A stretch of 27,969 nucleotides of DNA from SURF-58 sp041305085 (GTDB lineage: Archaea; Nanobdellota; Nanobdellia; Woesearchaeales; UBA9642): the NCBI GenBank assembly GCA_041305085.1, contig JBFYMA010000002.1, forward strand, positions 1-27,969, in the 5' to 3' direction. Below are positions 8,753 through 16,244 of this stretch, one piece after another. The notes beneath the pieces were generated by a model. The model saw only the letters and a list, made by a program, of their open reading frames with translations. It was not told the DNA's origin and did no database searches. The translations under genes and the position numbers were made by a program. Numbering within the stretch: position 1 is the stretch's first letter; each line of letters begins with the position of its first letter.

Positions 8753-8844
8753 TAATCTGGATCATTAACAACAAAATTAGAGAAAATTATTTAAATTAGC
8801 CCATCCAGAACTAAGCTATTGTAAAAAATATTGGGGGTGAATAT

Positions 8845-9435
8845 ATGTTTAATATATTGTTTTTGCCAAAAAAAGCAATTCTGGATGCAAAAAAGGAAAA
8901 AAACCTGCAAAAATCTTATATGGTTGCTCTTGTGGCTTCTATAATTACTGCGGTCAGCGTATTATTTTTTACGCAGTTCACAGGAGAAGGGCTCATACTG
9001 GCTATTCTCGCTCTGATAGGGGCATTTCTCGGAGTGTTGATCTTTTCTTTCCTGTTTAAGGTGTTTATGCTGATTGTTGCAAAAAAGGCAGGATTTTATG
9101 AGGCGCTCACAACTGTTTCATACGGCTTTTTTGCAATGTCCTGCGGCTACCTTATTGCAGGAATACTGGGCCTTATACCTGCGGTAGGAATATATTTCAG
9201 CGGCGTGGTGCTTTTGCTGACTTTTGTTGTATCCAATGCAATAGTGCTTAGGCTGGGGGTGGAGTTGTTTGAGGCAGACCTTCTGCTTATCATAGTTGCC
9301 CTGGTTGCAGTGTATGTTGCCTTGTTCTTTTCAACATACTTTATGTTCTTGCAGACAATACTGGGCAGCTTTGGAGCAGTGACAGGAGGAGCATATGGAG
9401 CCTCTCAAGTTAGTGCAAACTTCCCTTTGCCATAA
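8845..9435 (+). CDS. Yip1-family-like integral membrane protein
   Basis: The 196-residue protein has a short cytoplasmic N-terminus (MFNILFLPKKAILDAKKEKN) and about five hydrophobic helices (roughly 25-46, 48-78, 88-115, 115-138, 145-172). The order, including the first FLPKKAI segment and the central FYEALTTVSYGF, resembles archaeal Yip1-domain proteins. Function in archaea is unknown; in eukaryotes the family works in membrane traffic. GGGGGTGA at 8832-8839 sets ATG 8845, and a TATA-like ATTATTTAAATTAG lies near 8787-8800. It ends directly in a very long T-run and converges on the ftsZ operon. Confidence 0.68.
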   Translation: MFNILFLPKKAILDAKKEKNLQKSYMVALVASIITAVSVLFFTQFTGEGLILAILALIGAFLGVLIFSFLFKVFMLIVAKKAGFYEALTTVSYGFFAMSCGYLIAGILGLIPAVGIYFSGVVLLLTFVVSNAIVLRLGVELFEADLLLIIVALVAVYVALFFSTYFMFLQTILGSFGAVTGGAYGASQVSANFPLP

Positions 9436-9467
<32 letters not shown>

Positions 9468-9534
9468 GAAAAATGGATTGTAAAAGAATTGGCTGTTAAT
9501 AATAAAGAAATAGAGAATAAATAATAAATAGTTT

Positions 9535-9864
9535 CTAGAACCTTTTGTTTCCGAAATAGAACATTTTTTCTATTGAGACGTCAGCAGGGGCAACTCCGTT
9601 CCTGTCTATCGGCTGCTTTGCAGGCTCATTTTCAATAGCAGAGCTTTGCTGGCCTAAACTAAGCCTTGTCTGTGGCTCATTGTTTGCCTGATGTATGGGA
9701 TTGTTTTGAGATTGCTGCCTTGCTGAAACAAGCTGGTTTCTCAATGAGGATATTTCTGTTTCAAACTGCTTCACTTTCCCCCTTAGCTCATCTATTTCGC
9801 TTTTGAATTTCTGGGTTGCAAGGTTTATCATTACCTGAATTTTTTGCTGTTCCAACGCGTCCAT
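9535..9864 (-). CDS. Small coiled-coil protein, last gene of ftsZ operon
   Basis: This 109-residue protein is not from a family I can name. Residues 8-50 form a clear heptad coiled coil. Residues 51-90 are Gln/Asn/Ser-rich and probably disordered. The last 12-14 residues (IEKMFYFGNKRF) are hydrophobic and aromatic, like a short linear binding motif. GGGTGA at 9872-9877 sits just before the ATG, about 25 bp after the stop of the solenoid gene. Co-transcription with ftsZ suggests a role in division, but that is inference. Confidence 0.68.
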   Translation of the reverse strand: MDALEQQKIQVMINLATQKFKSEIDELRGKVKQFETEISSLRNQLVSARQQSQNNPIHQANNEPQTRLSLGQQSSAIENEPAKQPIDRNGVAPADVSIEKMFYFGNKRF

Positions 9865-9892
9865 ACTTTTTCACCCTTAAACCAAACACTCC

Positions 9893-10639
9893 TTACTGCT
9901 GCATGAAGTTTTTCTCAATGAAATGGGCCATCTTTTCGTTGTCGCCTGCTTTGTATGCTTTCAGAGCCATGCTGAATAAGCCGTCTTTTACGCAAAAATC
10001 TCCAAGCATGTTCATCCCTTCCCTGTCGTCTGCAAGCTCAAATGCCCTGAATGCGTGGGAGTACTCTTTCTGCTCAATGCATCTTCCGCCAACGAATGAA
10101 AGCTGCTCTGTATCCCTGGTGTTGTTGAATATTTCTATTGCAAATTCCCATTTCTGCTTTTGTATGCAGTCGTCTGCAACCTTGTTAAGTGATGGGGAGT
10201 CCTTCACATAACTGAAAGCCTCCACTGCCTCTTTGAGGTGGCCGTTTTGCAGGCAAAAGTCTCCAAAGCTTTTTACCTTGTCAACATCTCCTGCAAGCTT
10301 GTAGCAGTCAAGCGCTTTTGAATAGCTTGCCCTGTCGTGGTACTCCTGGCCTATCTCTGCAAGCTTTTTTCTGTTTTCTGACAATACAAATACGTTGATT
10401 GCGTTCTTGAAGTCGCCTTTTCTGAAATATTCTTCTCCAAGAGTGTTAAGTATCTTGTTTTTTATTTCCTCGTCAAACATCGAAAGGTCAAGATGGTCTA
10501 TGCCTTTTTCTATAAGCAATGGCACAAGCCTCCTGAATTCGCTTCCCTCTTTGATTATCTGGCGCTCTTTTTCGAACACTTTTTCTGTTTTTTCAGCGAT
10601 GTCAGAAACTACCTTGTTGACTATTTCGTGGTCTTTCAT
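9893..10639 (-). CDS. Alpha-solenoid protein with 29-residue repeats, in ftsZ operon
   Basis: The 248-residue cytoplasmic protein starts with a helical segment (1-70). Six tandem two-helix repeats follow, with starts at residues 76, 105, 134, 163, 192 and 221. The conserved Ala recurs at 80, 109, 138, 167, 196 and 225, an exact 29-residue step. The pattern is (F/Y)xxAhxxYxxAxDxxxLxxhGxxChxxG, shorter than the 34-residue TPR and similar in flavour to solenoids of coat and IFT proteins. GGGAGGGC at 10649-10656 gives a strong ribosome site 22 bp after the ftsZ stop. No function is known to me; a scaffold for division proteins is inference. Confidence 0.75.
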   Translation of the reverse strand: MKDHEIVNKVVSDIAEKTEKVFEKERQIIKEGSEFRRLVPLLIEKGIDHLDLSMFDEEIKNKILNTLGEEYFRKGDFKNAINVFVLSENRKKLAEIGQEYHDRASYSKALDCYKLAGDVDKVKSFGDFCLQNGHLKEAVEAFSYVKDSPSLNKVADDCIQKQKWEFAIEIFNNTRDTEQLSFVGGRCIEQKEYSHAFRAFELADDREGMNMLGDFCVKDGLFSMALKAYKAGDNEKMAHFIEKNFMQQ

Positions 10640-10660
10640 GTTCTCTGCCCTCCCTCAGCT

Positions 10661-11692
10661 TTAAAGCATCCTTATCTGCAGGTCGTCGTTGAAGCCTGTC
10701 TGCTTTGCCTGGTTTTTCTGCCTTTTTATGTGGCTTAACCCTGTAATTGAGGGGCTGGAAACACCTGTCATGATGGTCATTACTGTAAGCCTTCCCTTCA
10801 TCCTTTCGTTTATCCTGGCTCCCCAGATGACGTTTGCGTCTGCATCCATTTTTTCTGTGACAAGCTCACCTATCCTGTTGACTTCATCCAGAGTGAGATC
10901 TGGTCCTCCTTCTATGTGGACGATTGCGCCTGTTGCGCCTTCATAGTTTATGTCAAGCAAAGGGTTGCTGAGTGCACCCATGACTGCTTCCTGCACTCTG
11001 TTTGTGGTGTCGCTTGCCCCTACTCCTATGGAGCTGACTCCTCCTTCGCTCATGATTGCTTTTACATCTGCATAGTCCAGGTTTACAAGGCTTGGAACTG
11101 CGATTATCTCAACAATTCCCCTGATCATGGTTGCGATAAGCTCGTTGGCTACTGCGAATGCCTGTTGGACCGGAAGATTGCCTGCTATCTGAACAAGCCT
11201 GTTGTTATCAATGACTATGACTGTGTCGCAGCTCTTCCTTAAGAAGTCAAGGCCGAACTCTGCTTTGTCTATCCTTGCTCTTTCTATTTTAAAAGGCATT
11301 GTCACTGTTCCTATAACTATTGCGCCAGTCTCTTTTGCAACTTTTGCCATTACATGGGCTGCTCCTGTTCCTGTTCCGCCTCCCATTCCTGCGCAGATGA
11401 ATGCCATATCAGCCCCTCTAAGGGTTTCTTTTATGTCCTGAATGTTTTCCTCTGCTGCTGTCTTTCCTCTTTCTGGGAATCCTCCGCAGCCCAGCCCTTT
11501 TGTGAGTGTCTGGCCTATAAGAAATTTTTTGTCTGCTGTGATTGTGTCCAAGTGAAGCTTGTCTGTGTTGGTTGCTATGATTTCAGCTCCCCTGACTCCT
11601 TTCTGGTAGAGCCAGTTCACCATGTTTGATCCTGCGCCGCCTACTCCTATAACTTTAATGTTTGCGTGTCCTACATTTTCAAATCCGTCCAT
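10661..11692 (-). CDS. ftsZ: Cell division GTPase FtsZ (FtsZ1-like)
   Basis: The 343-residue protein has the full FtsZ core. The nucleotide site is GVGGAGSN (16-23), the tubulin signature GGGTGTG (104-110), and the synergy T7 loop NLDYADV (204-210) with both acidic residues. The C-terminal domain reads LLDINYEGATGAIVHIEGGPDLTLDE and VIWGARINERMKG, closer to archaeal FtsZ1 than FtsZ2 as I recall them. A short basic linker (320-335) leads to a terminal peptide DDLQIRML that could bind SepF or another partner. It heads an operon with the solenoid and coiled-coil genes; GGAGG at 11702-11706 precedes the ATG. Confidence 0.95.
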   Translation of the reverse strand: MDGFENVGHANIKVIGVGGAGSNMVNWLYQKGVRGAEIIATNTDKLHLDTITADKKFLIGQTLTKGLGCGGFPERGKTAAEENIQDIKETLRGADMAFICAGMGGGTGTGAAHVMAKVAKETGAIVIGTVTMPFKIERARIDKAEFGLDFLRKSCDTVIVIDNNRLVQIAGNLPVQQAFAVANELIATMIRGIVEIIAVPSLVNLDYADVKAIMSEGGVSSIGVGASDTTNRVQEAVMGALSNPLLDINYEGATGAIVHIEGGPDLTLDEVNRIGELVTEKMDADANVIWGARINERMKGRLTVMTIMTGVSSPSITGLSHIKRQKNQAKQTGFNDDLQIRML

Positions 11693-11791
11693 TTTTTTAT
11701 TCCTCCAACTAATTGTTTGTAGTTTTATTTTCTATATTTTCTTGCTTATGCTCTTTTTCCCGCGAAGAAAACACTATTTTTATGATACAAC

Positions 11792-11801
11792 TTATATATA
11801 A
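11792..11801. promoter_or_regulatory. Symmetric TATA box, likely ftsZ promoter
   Basis: TTATATATAA is its own reverse complement and could serve either direction. Read on the minus strand, initiation about 25 bp on would give ftsZ a leader of some 75 nt with a GGAGG site. Confidence 0.45.
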
Positions 11802-11863
11802 ATGTTCCGATTTTAGTATTTCAGTATAGCAATTTGTATGTTGGTTTGGAGCAATATTGGAAA

Positions 11864-11879
11864 TTTTCTATATAGAAAA
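11864..11879. promoter_or_regulatory. Perfect 16-bp palindrome upstream of the rnp2 promoter
   Basis: TTTTCTATATAGAAAA is a perfect palindrome ending 12 bp before the TATA box at 11892. The position fits a repressor or activator site for the RNA-processing operon, though it contains an internal CTATATAG that could itself be TATA-like. Confidence 0.4.
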
Positions 11880-11891
11880 GAATTCTATGGA

Positions 11892-11904
11892 AATATTTAT
11901 AAAC
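11892..11904 (+). promoter_or_regulatory. TATA box of the rnp2-psmA-exosome operon
   Basis: AATATTTATAAAC would start transcription near 11922-11928. That leaves about 10-15 nt before the small reading frame at 11938 and about 65 nt before the rnp2 start. Confidence 0.55.
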
Positions 11905-11937
11905 AAACAGGGATTCGCTATAGGGAGAGAGAGAAAG

Positions 11938-11988
11938 ATGAAAAAAATGGGCGTATGTATACTGCGTTCGGTCTTTCTTGCAAAATAA
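11938..11988 (+). CDS. Possible leader peptide upstream of rnp2
   Basis: A 16-codon frame (MKKMGVCILRSVFLAK) is preceded by the purine-rich GGGAGAGAGAGAAAG and stops two bases before the rnp2 ATG, in a different frame. The good ribosome-site context before this ATG and the lack of one before rnp2 suggest translational coupling. It could equally be chance. No homologue is known to me. Confidence 0.3.
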   Translation: MKKMGVCILRSVFLAK

Positions 11989-11990
11989 AA

Positions 11991-12311
11991 ATGCAAAAAC
12001 TTAAGCTTTTACCCACGCTAAAGGAAAAAAAGCGGTACTTGGTCTATCAGGCAAGCGATGATCTTGAAAATCATAACTCTTTAATAGAGCAGTGCAATTC
12101 CCTGCTTGGAATATTTGAAGGCTCCAAAGCAGGCCTTCAGCTTATAAGCTCAAAAAACTCAAGAGGAATAATAAGGGTGGCTACAAAATACCTTGACAAA
12201 TTGAAATTTTGCCTGTCCATTATAAAAGAAGTGGGTGGAAAGAAAGTTTCAATTAAAACAGTTTATGCTTCAGGCCTTTTGAACAAGGCAAAACAAAAAA
12301 TGAAAACCTAA
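11991..12311 (+). CDS. rnp2: RNase P protein component 2 (Pop5/Rnp2)
   Basis: From ATG 11991 the product is 106 residues, the usual size for archaeal Pop5, a protein subunit of RNase P that helps mature tRNA 5' ends. It begins KLKLLPTLKEKKRYLVYQ, the family's N-terminal signature. It continues with a helix and the strand-helix pattern GIIRVATKYLDKLKFCLSIIKEVGGKKVSIKTVYASG, ending in a Lys-rich tail. The frame is open further upstream to 11838, but that part crosses the promoter and has no family match. Position directly before psmA is the classic archaeal order and supports the call. No Shine-Dalgarno site precedes it. Confidence 0.85.
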   Translation: MQKLKLLPTLKEKKRYLVYQASDDLENHNSLIEQCNSLLGIFEGSKAGLQLISSKNSRGIIRVATKYLDKLKFCLSIIKEVGGKKVSIKTVYASGLLNKAKQKMKT

Positions 12312-12324
12312 CGAGGTGGTATTT

Positions 12325-13059
12325 ATGGCAGAAAGCATGCAACCAATGCAGCATCAAATGATGGGATATGACAGGGCAATAACAATGTTTTCTCCTGACG
12401 GAAGATTATTGCAGGTAGAATACGCAAAAAAAACAGTAAGGCAGGGCTCAACAGCCATAGGATTTATCTGCAAAGACGGCGTATTGCTTGTGGCTGACAA
12501 AAGGATTATCGACAAGCTGGTCCTAGCAGACCAGGTGGAAAAAATCTGGAAAGTTGACGAGCATATGGGAATAACTGCCTCTGGAATAATAAGCGATGCA
12601 AGAGTGCTGGTCGAGAGGTCTCAGCTTAAGGCGCAGCAGCACCGTGTAACATATGATACTCCTATAGACGCAGTAACGATTGTAAAGGATATCTCTGACA
12701 TAAAGCAATTGTGCACCCAGTCAGGCGGGCTAAGGCCTTTTGGTGTGTCTCTGCTAATTGCATCAATTGATGTTTCAGGAAAAAAGCTTTTTGAAACAGA
12801 CCCCACAGGAATATACTTTCCCTACAAGGCAACTGCCATAGGTGAAGGAGAGACAGAAATAAAAGATGTGCTTACAAAGCAGTATTCAGAGGACATGACA
12901 ATGGATGACTGCCTCAAGCTTGCACTCTCTGCACTGAAAAAATTCCTTGGAGCAACATTTTCAGTTGACAGGATTGATGCTGCAAGAATTCCTGAAAAGA
13001 CTAAAAAGCTTGAGTCTGTGCCAAGAGAAGAGATAATAAGAGCTAATAAAAAAAAGTAG
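12325..13059 (+). CDS. psmA: Proteasome alpha subunit
   Basis: This is the 244-residue alpha subunit of the 20S proteasome, forming the outer rings that gate entry of unfolded proteins. The diagnostic N-terminal alpha signature is present: YDRAITMFSPDGRLLQVEYAKK runs over about residues 11-32 (first 20 key positions conserved). GSTAIGFICKDGVLLVADKR and GLRPFGVSLLIA follow. The C-terminus is Lys-rich. ATG 12325 is preferred over the in-frame GTG at 12316 because GAGGTGG (12314-12320) overlaps that GTG and stands correctly before the ATG. It follows rnp2 by 13 bp. No beta subunit is in this window. Confidence 0.95.
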   Translation: MAESMQPMQHQMMGYDRAITMFSPDGRLLQVEYAKKTVRQGSTAIGFICKDGVLLVADKRIIDKLVLADQVEKIWKVDEHMGITASGIISDARVLVERSQLKAQQHRVTYDTPIDAVTIVKDISDIKQLCTQSGGLRPFGVSLLIASIDVSGKKLFETDPTGIYFPYKATAIGEGETEIKDVLTKQYSEDMTMDDCLKLALSALKKFLGATFSVDRIDAARIPEKTKKLESVPREEIIRANKKK

Positions 13060-13069
13060 GTGAATAAGC

Positions 13070-13789
13070 ATGGCAGGAGGACCGCAATCATACGACAGGG
13101 AAAAAGTTCATCTGAATGTTGCACGCCTGAAAAAAGAAGGCCAAGTATTCCAGGTTGTTGTTGATCCCGAGCTTGCCCTGGAGTTCAAGCAGGGAAAAAA
13201 TATAGACATAGGCGAAGTTTTGAAGTCAGAAGCAGTTTTTGAGGATCCCAGAAAAGGTCTGCGCAACTCAGAAACAGTGCTTGAAAGGGTTTTTGGCACA
13301 AAAGATGTGCTCGAGATTGCCAAGACAATAATAAAAGAAGGCGAGCTTCAGGTTACTTCAGAACAGAGAGAAAAGGAGATAGAGGAAAAAAGAAAAAAAA
13401 TAATCAACATAATCCACATCAACGCAATAGACCCGTCCACAAACCTTCCCCACCCTCCGAACAGGATATCCAATGCAATGGAAGAGGCGAAAGTAAAGGT
13501 TGATGCCAACAGGAGCGCAGAAGAGCAGATTGATGGAATAGTCAGCCAGCTGAGGCCAATAATACCTATAAAGTTTGCCAAAAAGCAGCTTGAGATTGTG
13601 CTTTCAGGAGGCCACGCTGCAAAGCTTTACAGCACTGTAAAAAGCTTTGGGAAATTCCTGAGAGAAGACTGGCTTAGTGATGGATCATGGAGGGTAATAG
13701 TAGAGCTGCCTGCAGGGCTCCACACAGAGCTGGTAGACACTCTTAACTCCAAAACACATGGAGAGGTAAACATAAAGATTATTGAATAA
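13070..13789 (+). CDS. Ribosome maturation protein SBDS
   Basis: The 239-residue protein is the archaeal orthologue of SBDS/Sdo1, which in eukaryotes works with an EF2-like GTPase to release eIF6 from 60S subunits. The three usual domains are visible: the N-terminal FYSH domain (about 1-95, with DPELALEFKQGK and the SETVLERVFGTKD stretch), a central helical domain (about 100-165, with the signature IDPSTNLPHPPNRISNAM), and a C-terminal ferredoxin-like domain (about 168-239). GGTGAATAAGC before the ATG overlaps the psmA stop region, 10 bp away. It sits between proteasome and exosome genes as in many archaea. Confidence 0.95.
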   Translation: MAGGPQSYDREKVHLNVARLKKEGQVFQVVVDPELALEFKQGKNIDIGEVLKSEAVFEDPRKGLRNSETVLERVFGTKDVLEIAKTIIKEGELQVTSEQREKEIEEKRKKIINIIHINAIDPSTNLPHPPNRISNAMEEAKVKVDANRSAEEQIDGIVSQLRPIIPIKFAKKQLEIVLSGGHAAKLYSTVKSFGKFLREDWLSDGSWRVIVELPAGLHTELVDTLNSKTHGEVNIKIIE

Positions 13790-13874
13790 GAAGAATCGCG
13801 CTGAAAATTGTTAATTAAATTTAACAAATTTTTTTGCAAAAAAACACAAAACATTCAACAGAAACGGTGATAAA

Positions 13875-14657
13875 ATGAGTCAGCAAAAACAAGAACAGAA
13901 AGAAAAACCAAAAGAAAAAAAGATAGTTTTTCCAGGAGAAGTCCTTGCCACAGGAATGGATAAGATTCCGGGCTTTGGAACATACAGAAAAGGAGAGCAG
14001 CTTCTCTGCTCCAGGCTTGGAATACTGAGCACAGAAGGCAAAGTGATGAAGACGATTCCCCTCAGCGGGATATATATCCCAAAAAGGAATGATGTTGTTA
14101 TCGGAAGAGTCTTTGATATAATAATGGCAGGCTGGAGGCTGGACATAAACAGCCCTTATACTGCAATGCTTTCGATGAAGGAAGCCACATACGATTTTAT
14201 AGCAAAAGGTGCAGACTTGACAAGAATCTTCGATCTTGATGACTACCTTGTAACCAAAATTGTCAATGTGACATCACAGAAGCTTGTGGACCTTTCGATG
14301 AAAAGCCCGGGCCTGAAAAAGCTTGTAGGAGGAAGAATAATAAGAATAAATACCTACAAGGTTCCAAGGCTTATAGGAAGAAAAGGCTCAATGGTTTCAA
14401 TGATAAAGAATGCCACTGGCTGTAAGATAGTTGTGGGCCAGAACGGGCTTGTATGGATCCAGGGAACCCCTGAAATGGAGATCATGGTCATCAACACAAT
14501 AAAAAAAATTGAGTCAGAGAGCTACAGGTCAGGGCTGACAGAGGCAATCAGGGAGTATCTTGAAAAGCTCACAGGAAAAAAAGTGGAGCTGGTAGAGAAC
14601 ACCAACCTTGAGCCTGAAAGCGATGAAGCCAAAAAAGATAACAATCATAAGAGGTAA
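13875..14657 (+). CDS. rrp4: Exosome RNA-binding subunit Rrp4
   Basis: The 260-residue protein is a cap subunit of the archaeal RNA exosome. It shows the N-terminal beta region with PGEVLATGMDKIPGFGTY (about 16-33), an S1 domain (about 65-140, NDVVIGRVFDIIMAGWRLDI), and a KH domain (about 150-215) with the GRKGS loop and KNATGCKIVVGQNGLVWI. A Lys-rich N-tail and an acidic/Lys C-tail flank these. GGTGA stands 4-5 bp before the ATG. An 85-bp spacer after SBDS is the longest inside this operon. The gene precedes rrp41 by 4 bp. Confidence 0.95.
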   Translation: MSQQKQEQKEKPKEKKIVFPGEVLATGMDKIPGFGTYRKGEQLLCSRLGILSTEGKVMKTIPLSGIYIPKRNDVVIGRVFDIIMAGWRLDINSPYTAMLSMKEATYDFIAKGADLTRIFDLDDYLVTKIVNVTSQKLVDLSMKSPGLKKLVGGRIIRINTYKVPRLIGRKGSMVSMIKNATGCKIVVGQNGLVWIQGTPEMEIMVINTIKKIESESYRSGLTEAIREYLEKLTGKKVELVENTNLEPESDEAKKDNNHKR

Positions 14658-14661
14658 AAAA

Positions 14662-15372
14662 ATGGTACAAAGACATGATGGAAGAAAAAACGACGGCCTG
14701 AGAAAGATGGAGACAAAAGTAGGCGTTGTAAAAAAAGCAGAGGGAAGTGCATACTTTAAGATAGGAAACACTGCAGCATATGCAGCAGTTTACGGTCCAA
14801 GGGATCTGCACCCAAAATTTCTGCAGGACCCAAAAAAGGGCACACTGAGATGCAACTATAACCTTTTGCCTTTCTCTACAACAGAAAGGGTCAGGCCAGG
14901 CCCAAGCAGAAGGTCAAAGGAGCTTACAGCAATAACTGAAAAATCACTTCTCCCTGTGATAGACCTGGAGGATTTTCCAAATTCTGTGGTTGACGTATTT
15001 ATAGAGCTCACAGAAACAGACGCGGGTTCAAGGTGCGCAGGTATTTGCGCAGCAGCTATGGCGCTTGCAGATGCAGGCATAGCGATGAAGGATCTTGTTG
15101 CAGCGGTAAGCATCGGAAAAATAGATGGCGAGCTTGTGGTGGATCTTGACGGAGAGGAAGAGCACATGAACGAGAATGAGACTCCAGACATACCAATTGC
15201 GATGATTCCCTCAACAGGGGAAATAACTCTTTTACAGGACGATGGAGTAATCACCAAGGAAGAGCTCAAAAAAGCTCTGCAAATAGTCAAGCCCGCAATT
15301 CAAGAGATTGCTAAAGCGCAGAGAACAGCGCTTCAGGAAAAATACAAAGAATTCAGCATAGAAGGTGACTAA
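14662..15372 (+). CDS. rrp41: Exosome subunit Rrp41, catalytic site altered
   Basis: This 236-residue RNase PH-fold protein is normally the catalytic, phosphorolytic subunit of the archaeal exosome hexamer. HDGRKNDGLR, the phosphate-binding pair SRR (R83, R84) and TETDAGSR (118-124) are intact. The acidic active-site segment reads DLDGEEEHMNENETPDIPIAM (161-181). The second catalytic Asp is present (D176), but six residues before it, where Sulfolobus Rrp41 has D182, there is N170. The loop is also about three residues longer. ATG 14662 with GAGGT (14651-14655) after the rrp4 stop is preferred over the in-frame start at 14608, which lies inside rrp4. Confidence 0.93.
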   Translation: MVQRHDGRKNDGLRKMETKVGVVKKAEGSAYFKIGNTAAYAAVYGPRDLHPKFLQDPKKGTLRCNYNLLPFSTTERVRPGPSRRSKELTAITEKSLLPVIDLEDFPNSVVDVFIELTETDAGSRCAGICAAAMALADAGIAMKDLVAAVSIGKIDGELVVDLDGEEEHMNENETPDIPIAMIPSTGEITLLQDDGVITKEELKKALQIVKPAIQEIAKAQRTALQEKYKEFSIEGD

Positions 15373-15374
15373 AA

Positions 15375-16157
15375 ATGAATAACGACTTGAAAAATCACTT
15401 AATTTCAGCATTGGCAAAAGACCTGAGGATTGATGGCAGGAAAAGGGACCAGCTCAGGGAAGTCAGCGTCCAGGTCGGGACTCTCTCAACTGCAGATGGC
15501 TCAGCCCACGTAAAGTTTGGCGACACAGAAGTCATTGCAGGAGTGAAGCTTGGAGTTGAAAAGCCTTTTCCAGATACTCCTGAAGATGGCATACTGATGG
15601 TAAATGTTGAGCTTCTTCCTTTGAGCAACCCAAAATATGAGTCAGGCCCTCCAAGCATAGACTCTATAGAGATATCAAGGGTTGTTGACAGGGGAATAAG
15701 AGAGAGCCACTGCATAGACACAAAAAAGCTTTGCGTAGAAAAAGGAGAAAAAGTCTGGGCTGTCATGATTGACATTGTTCCTATAAACGATGATGGGAAC
15801 ATCCTGGATGCTGCAGGCTTTGCAGCGCTTTGTGCACTCAAAAACACTGTTTTTCCTGAATATGACAAGGAAAATAACAAGGTCATGTTTGAGAAAAAGT
15901 CTAAACAAAAGCTTTCACTTCTCAGAGAGCCAATACCTGCAACAATAAGAAAAATCGGCGGAAACCTTTTGGTTGACGCAACAGAGGACGAGGAAAAAGC
16001 CACAGATGCAAGGCTTACTATAACTCTTTTGGAGGATGGCAACATCTGCTCTCTGCAAAAAGGGGGAAATTGGCCAATAACAGAGCAGGATGTGGATGAA
16101 ATGCTGAAGCTGGCAGAATCAACCACAAGCCAATTGAGAAAGCACGTTCCAAAATAG
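15375..16157 (+). CDS. rrp42: Exosome subunit Rrp42
   Basis: The 260-residue RNase PH-fold protein is the non-catalytic partner that alternates with Rrp41 in the hexameric ring and helps bind RNA. It has RIDGRKRDQLREVSVQVGTL near the N-terminus, GSAHVKFGDTEVIAGVKLG, VELLPLSNPKYESGPP, and DAAGFAALCALKNTVFPEY in the second half, all typical of Rrp42. Its ATG is two bases after the rrp41 stop, with GGTGA inside the end of rrp41, so the two are translationally coupled and made in equal amounts. It is the last gene before a hairpin/T-rich terminator. Confidence 0.95.
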   Translation: MNNDLKNHLISALAKDLRIDGRKRDQLREVSVQVGTLSTADGSAHVKFGDTEVIAGVKLGVEKPFPDTPEDGILMVNVELLPLSNPKYESGPPSIDSIEISRVVDRGIRESHCIDTKKLCVEKGEKVWAVMIDIVPINDDGNILDAAGFAALCALKNTVFPEYDKENNKVMFEKKSKQKLSLLREPIPATIRKIGGNLLVDATEDEEKATDARLTITLLEDGNICSLQKGGNWPITEQDVDEMLKLAESTTSQLRKHVPK

Positions 16158-16205
16158 CTCTATTTATGAGCTTTATTGGCTTTTTTTGTTTTTTTGTTTT
16201 TAAAG
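16156..16205 (+). terminator. Hairpin plus T-rich terminator after rrp42
   Basis: AGCTC and GAGCT form a 5-bp stem around a 7-nt loop (16156-16172), overlapping the stop codon. T7, T7 and T5 runs follow. It ends the exosome operon and separates rpo6. Confidence 0.55.
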
Positions 16206-16244
16206 CAAAACATTTAAAAAACAATTCATAATCCAGGTGAGAAA

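Noticed and set aside
11838..11990. 51-codon N-terminal extension of rnp2
   Set aside because: Overlaps the palindrome and TATA box; Pop5 proteins begin with the KLKLLPTLKEKKRY-type signature, which starts right after ATG 11991.
14608..14661. Upstream in-frame start for rrp41 inside rrp4
   Set aside because: A ribosome site and ATG at 14662 after the rrp4 stop fit better, and the extra 18 residues are not typical.
15395..16126. 243-codon open frame on the minus strand opposite rrp42
   Set aside because: Ser/Phe-rich composition without domain signature; it is the complement of a well-supported conserved gene.
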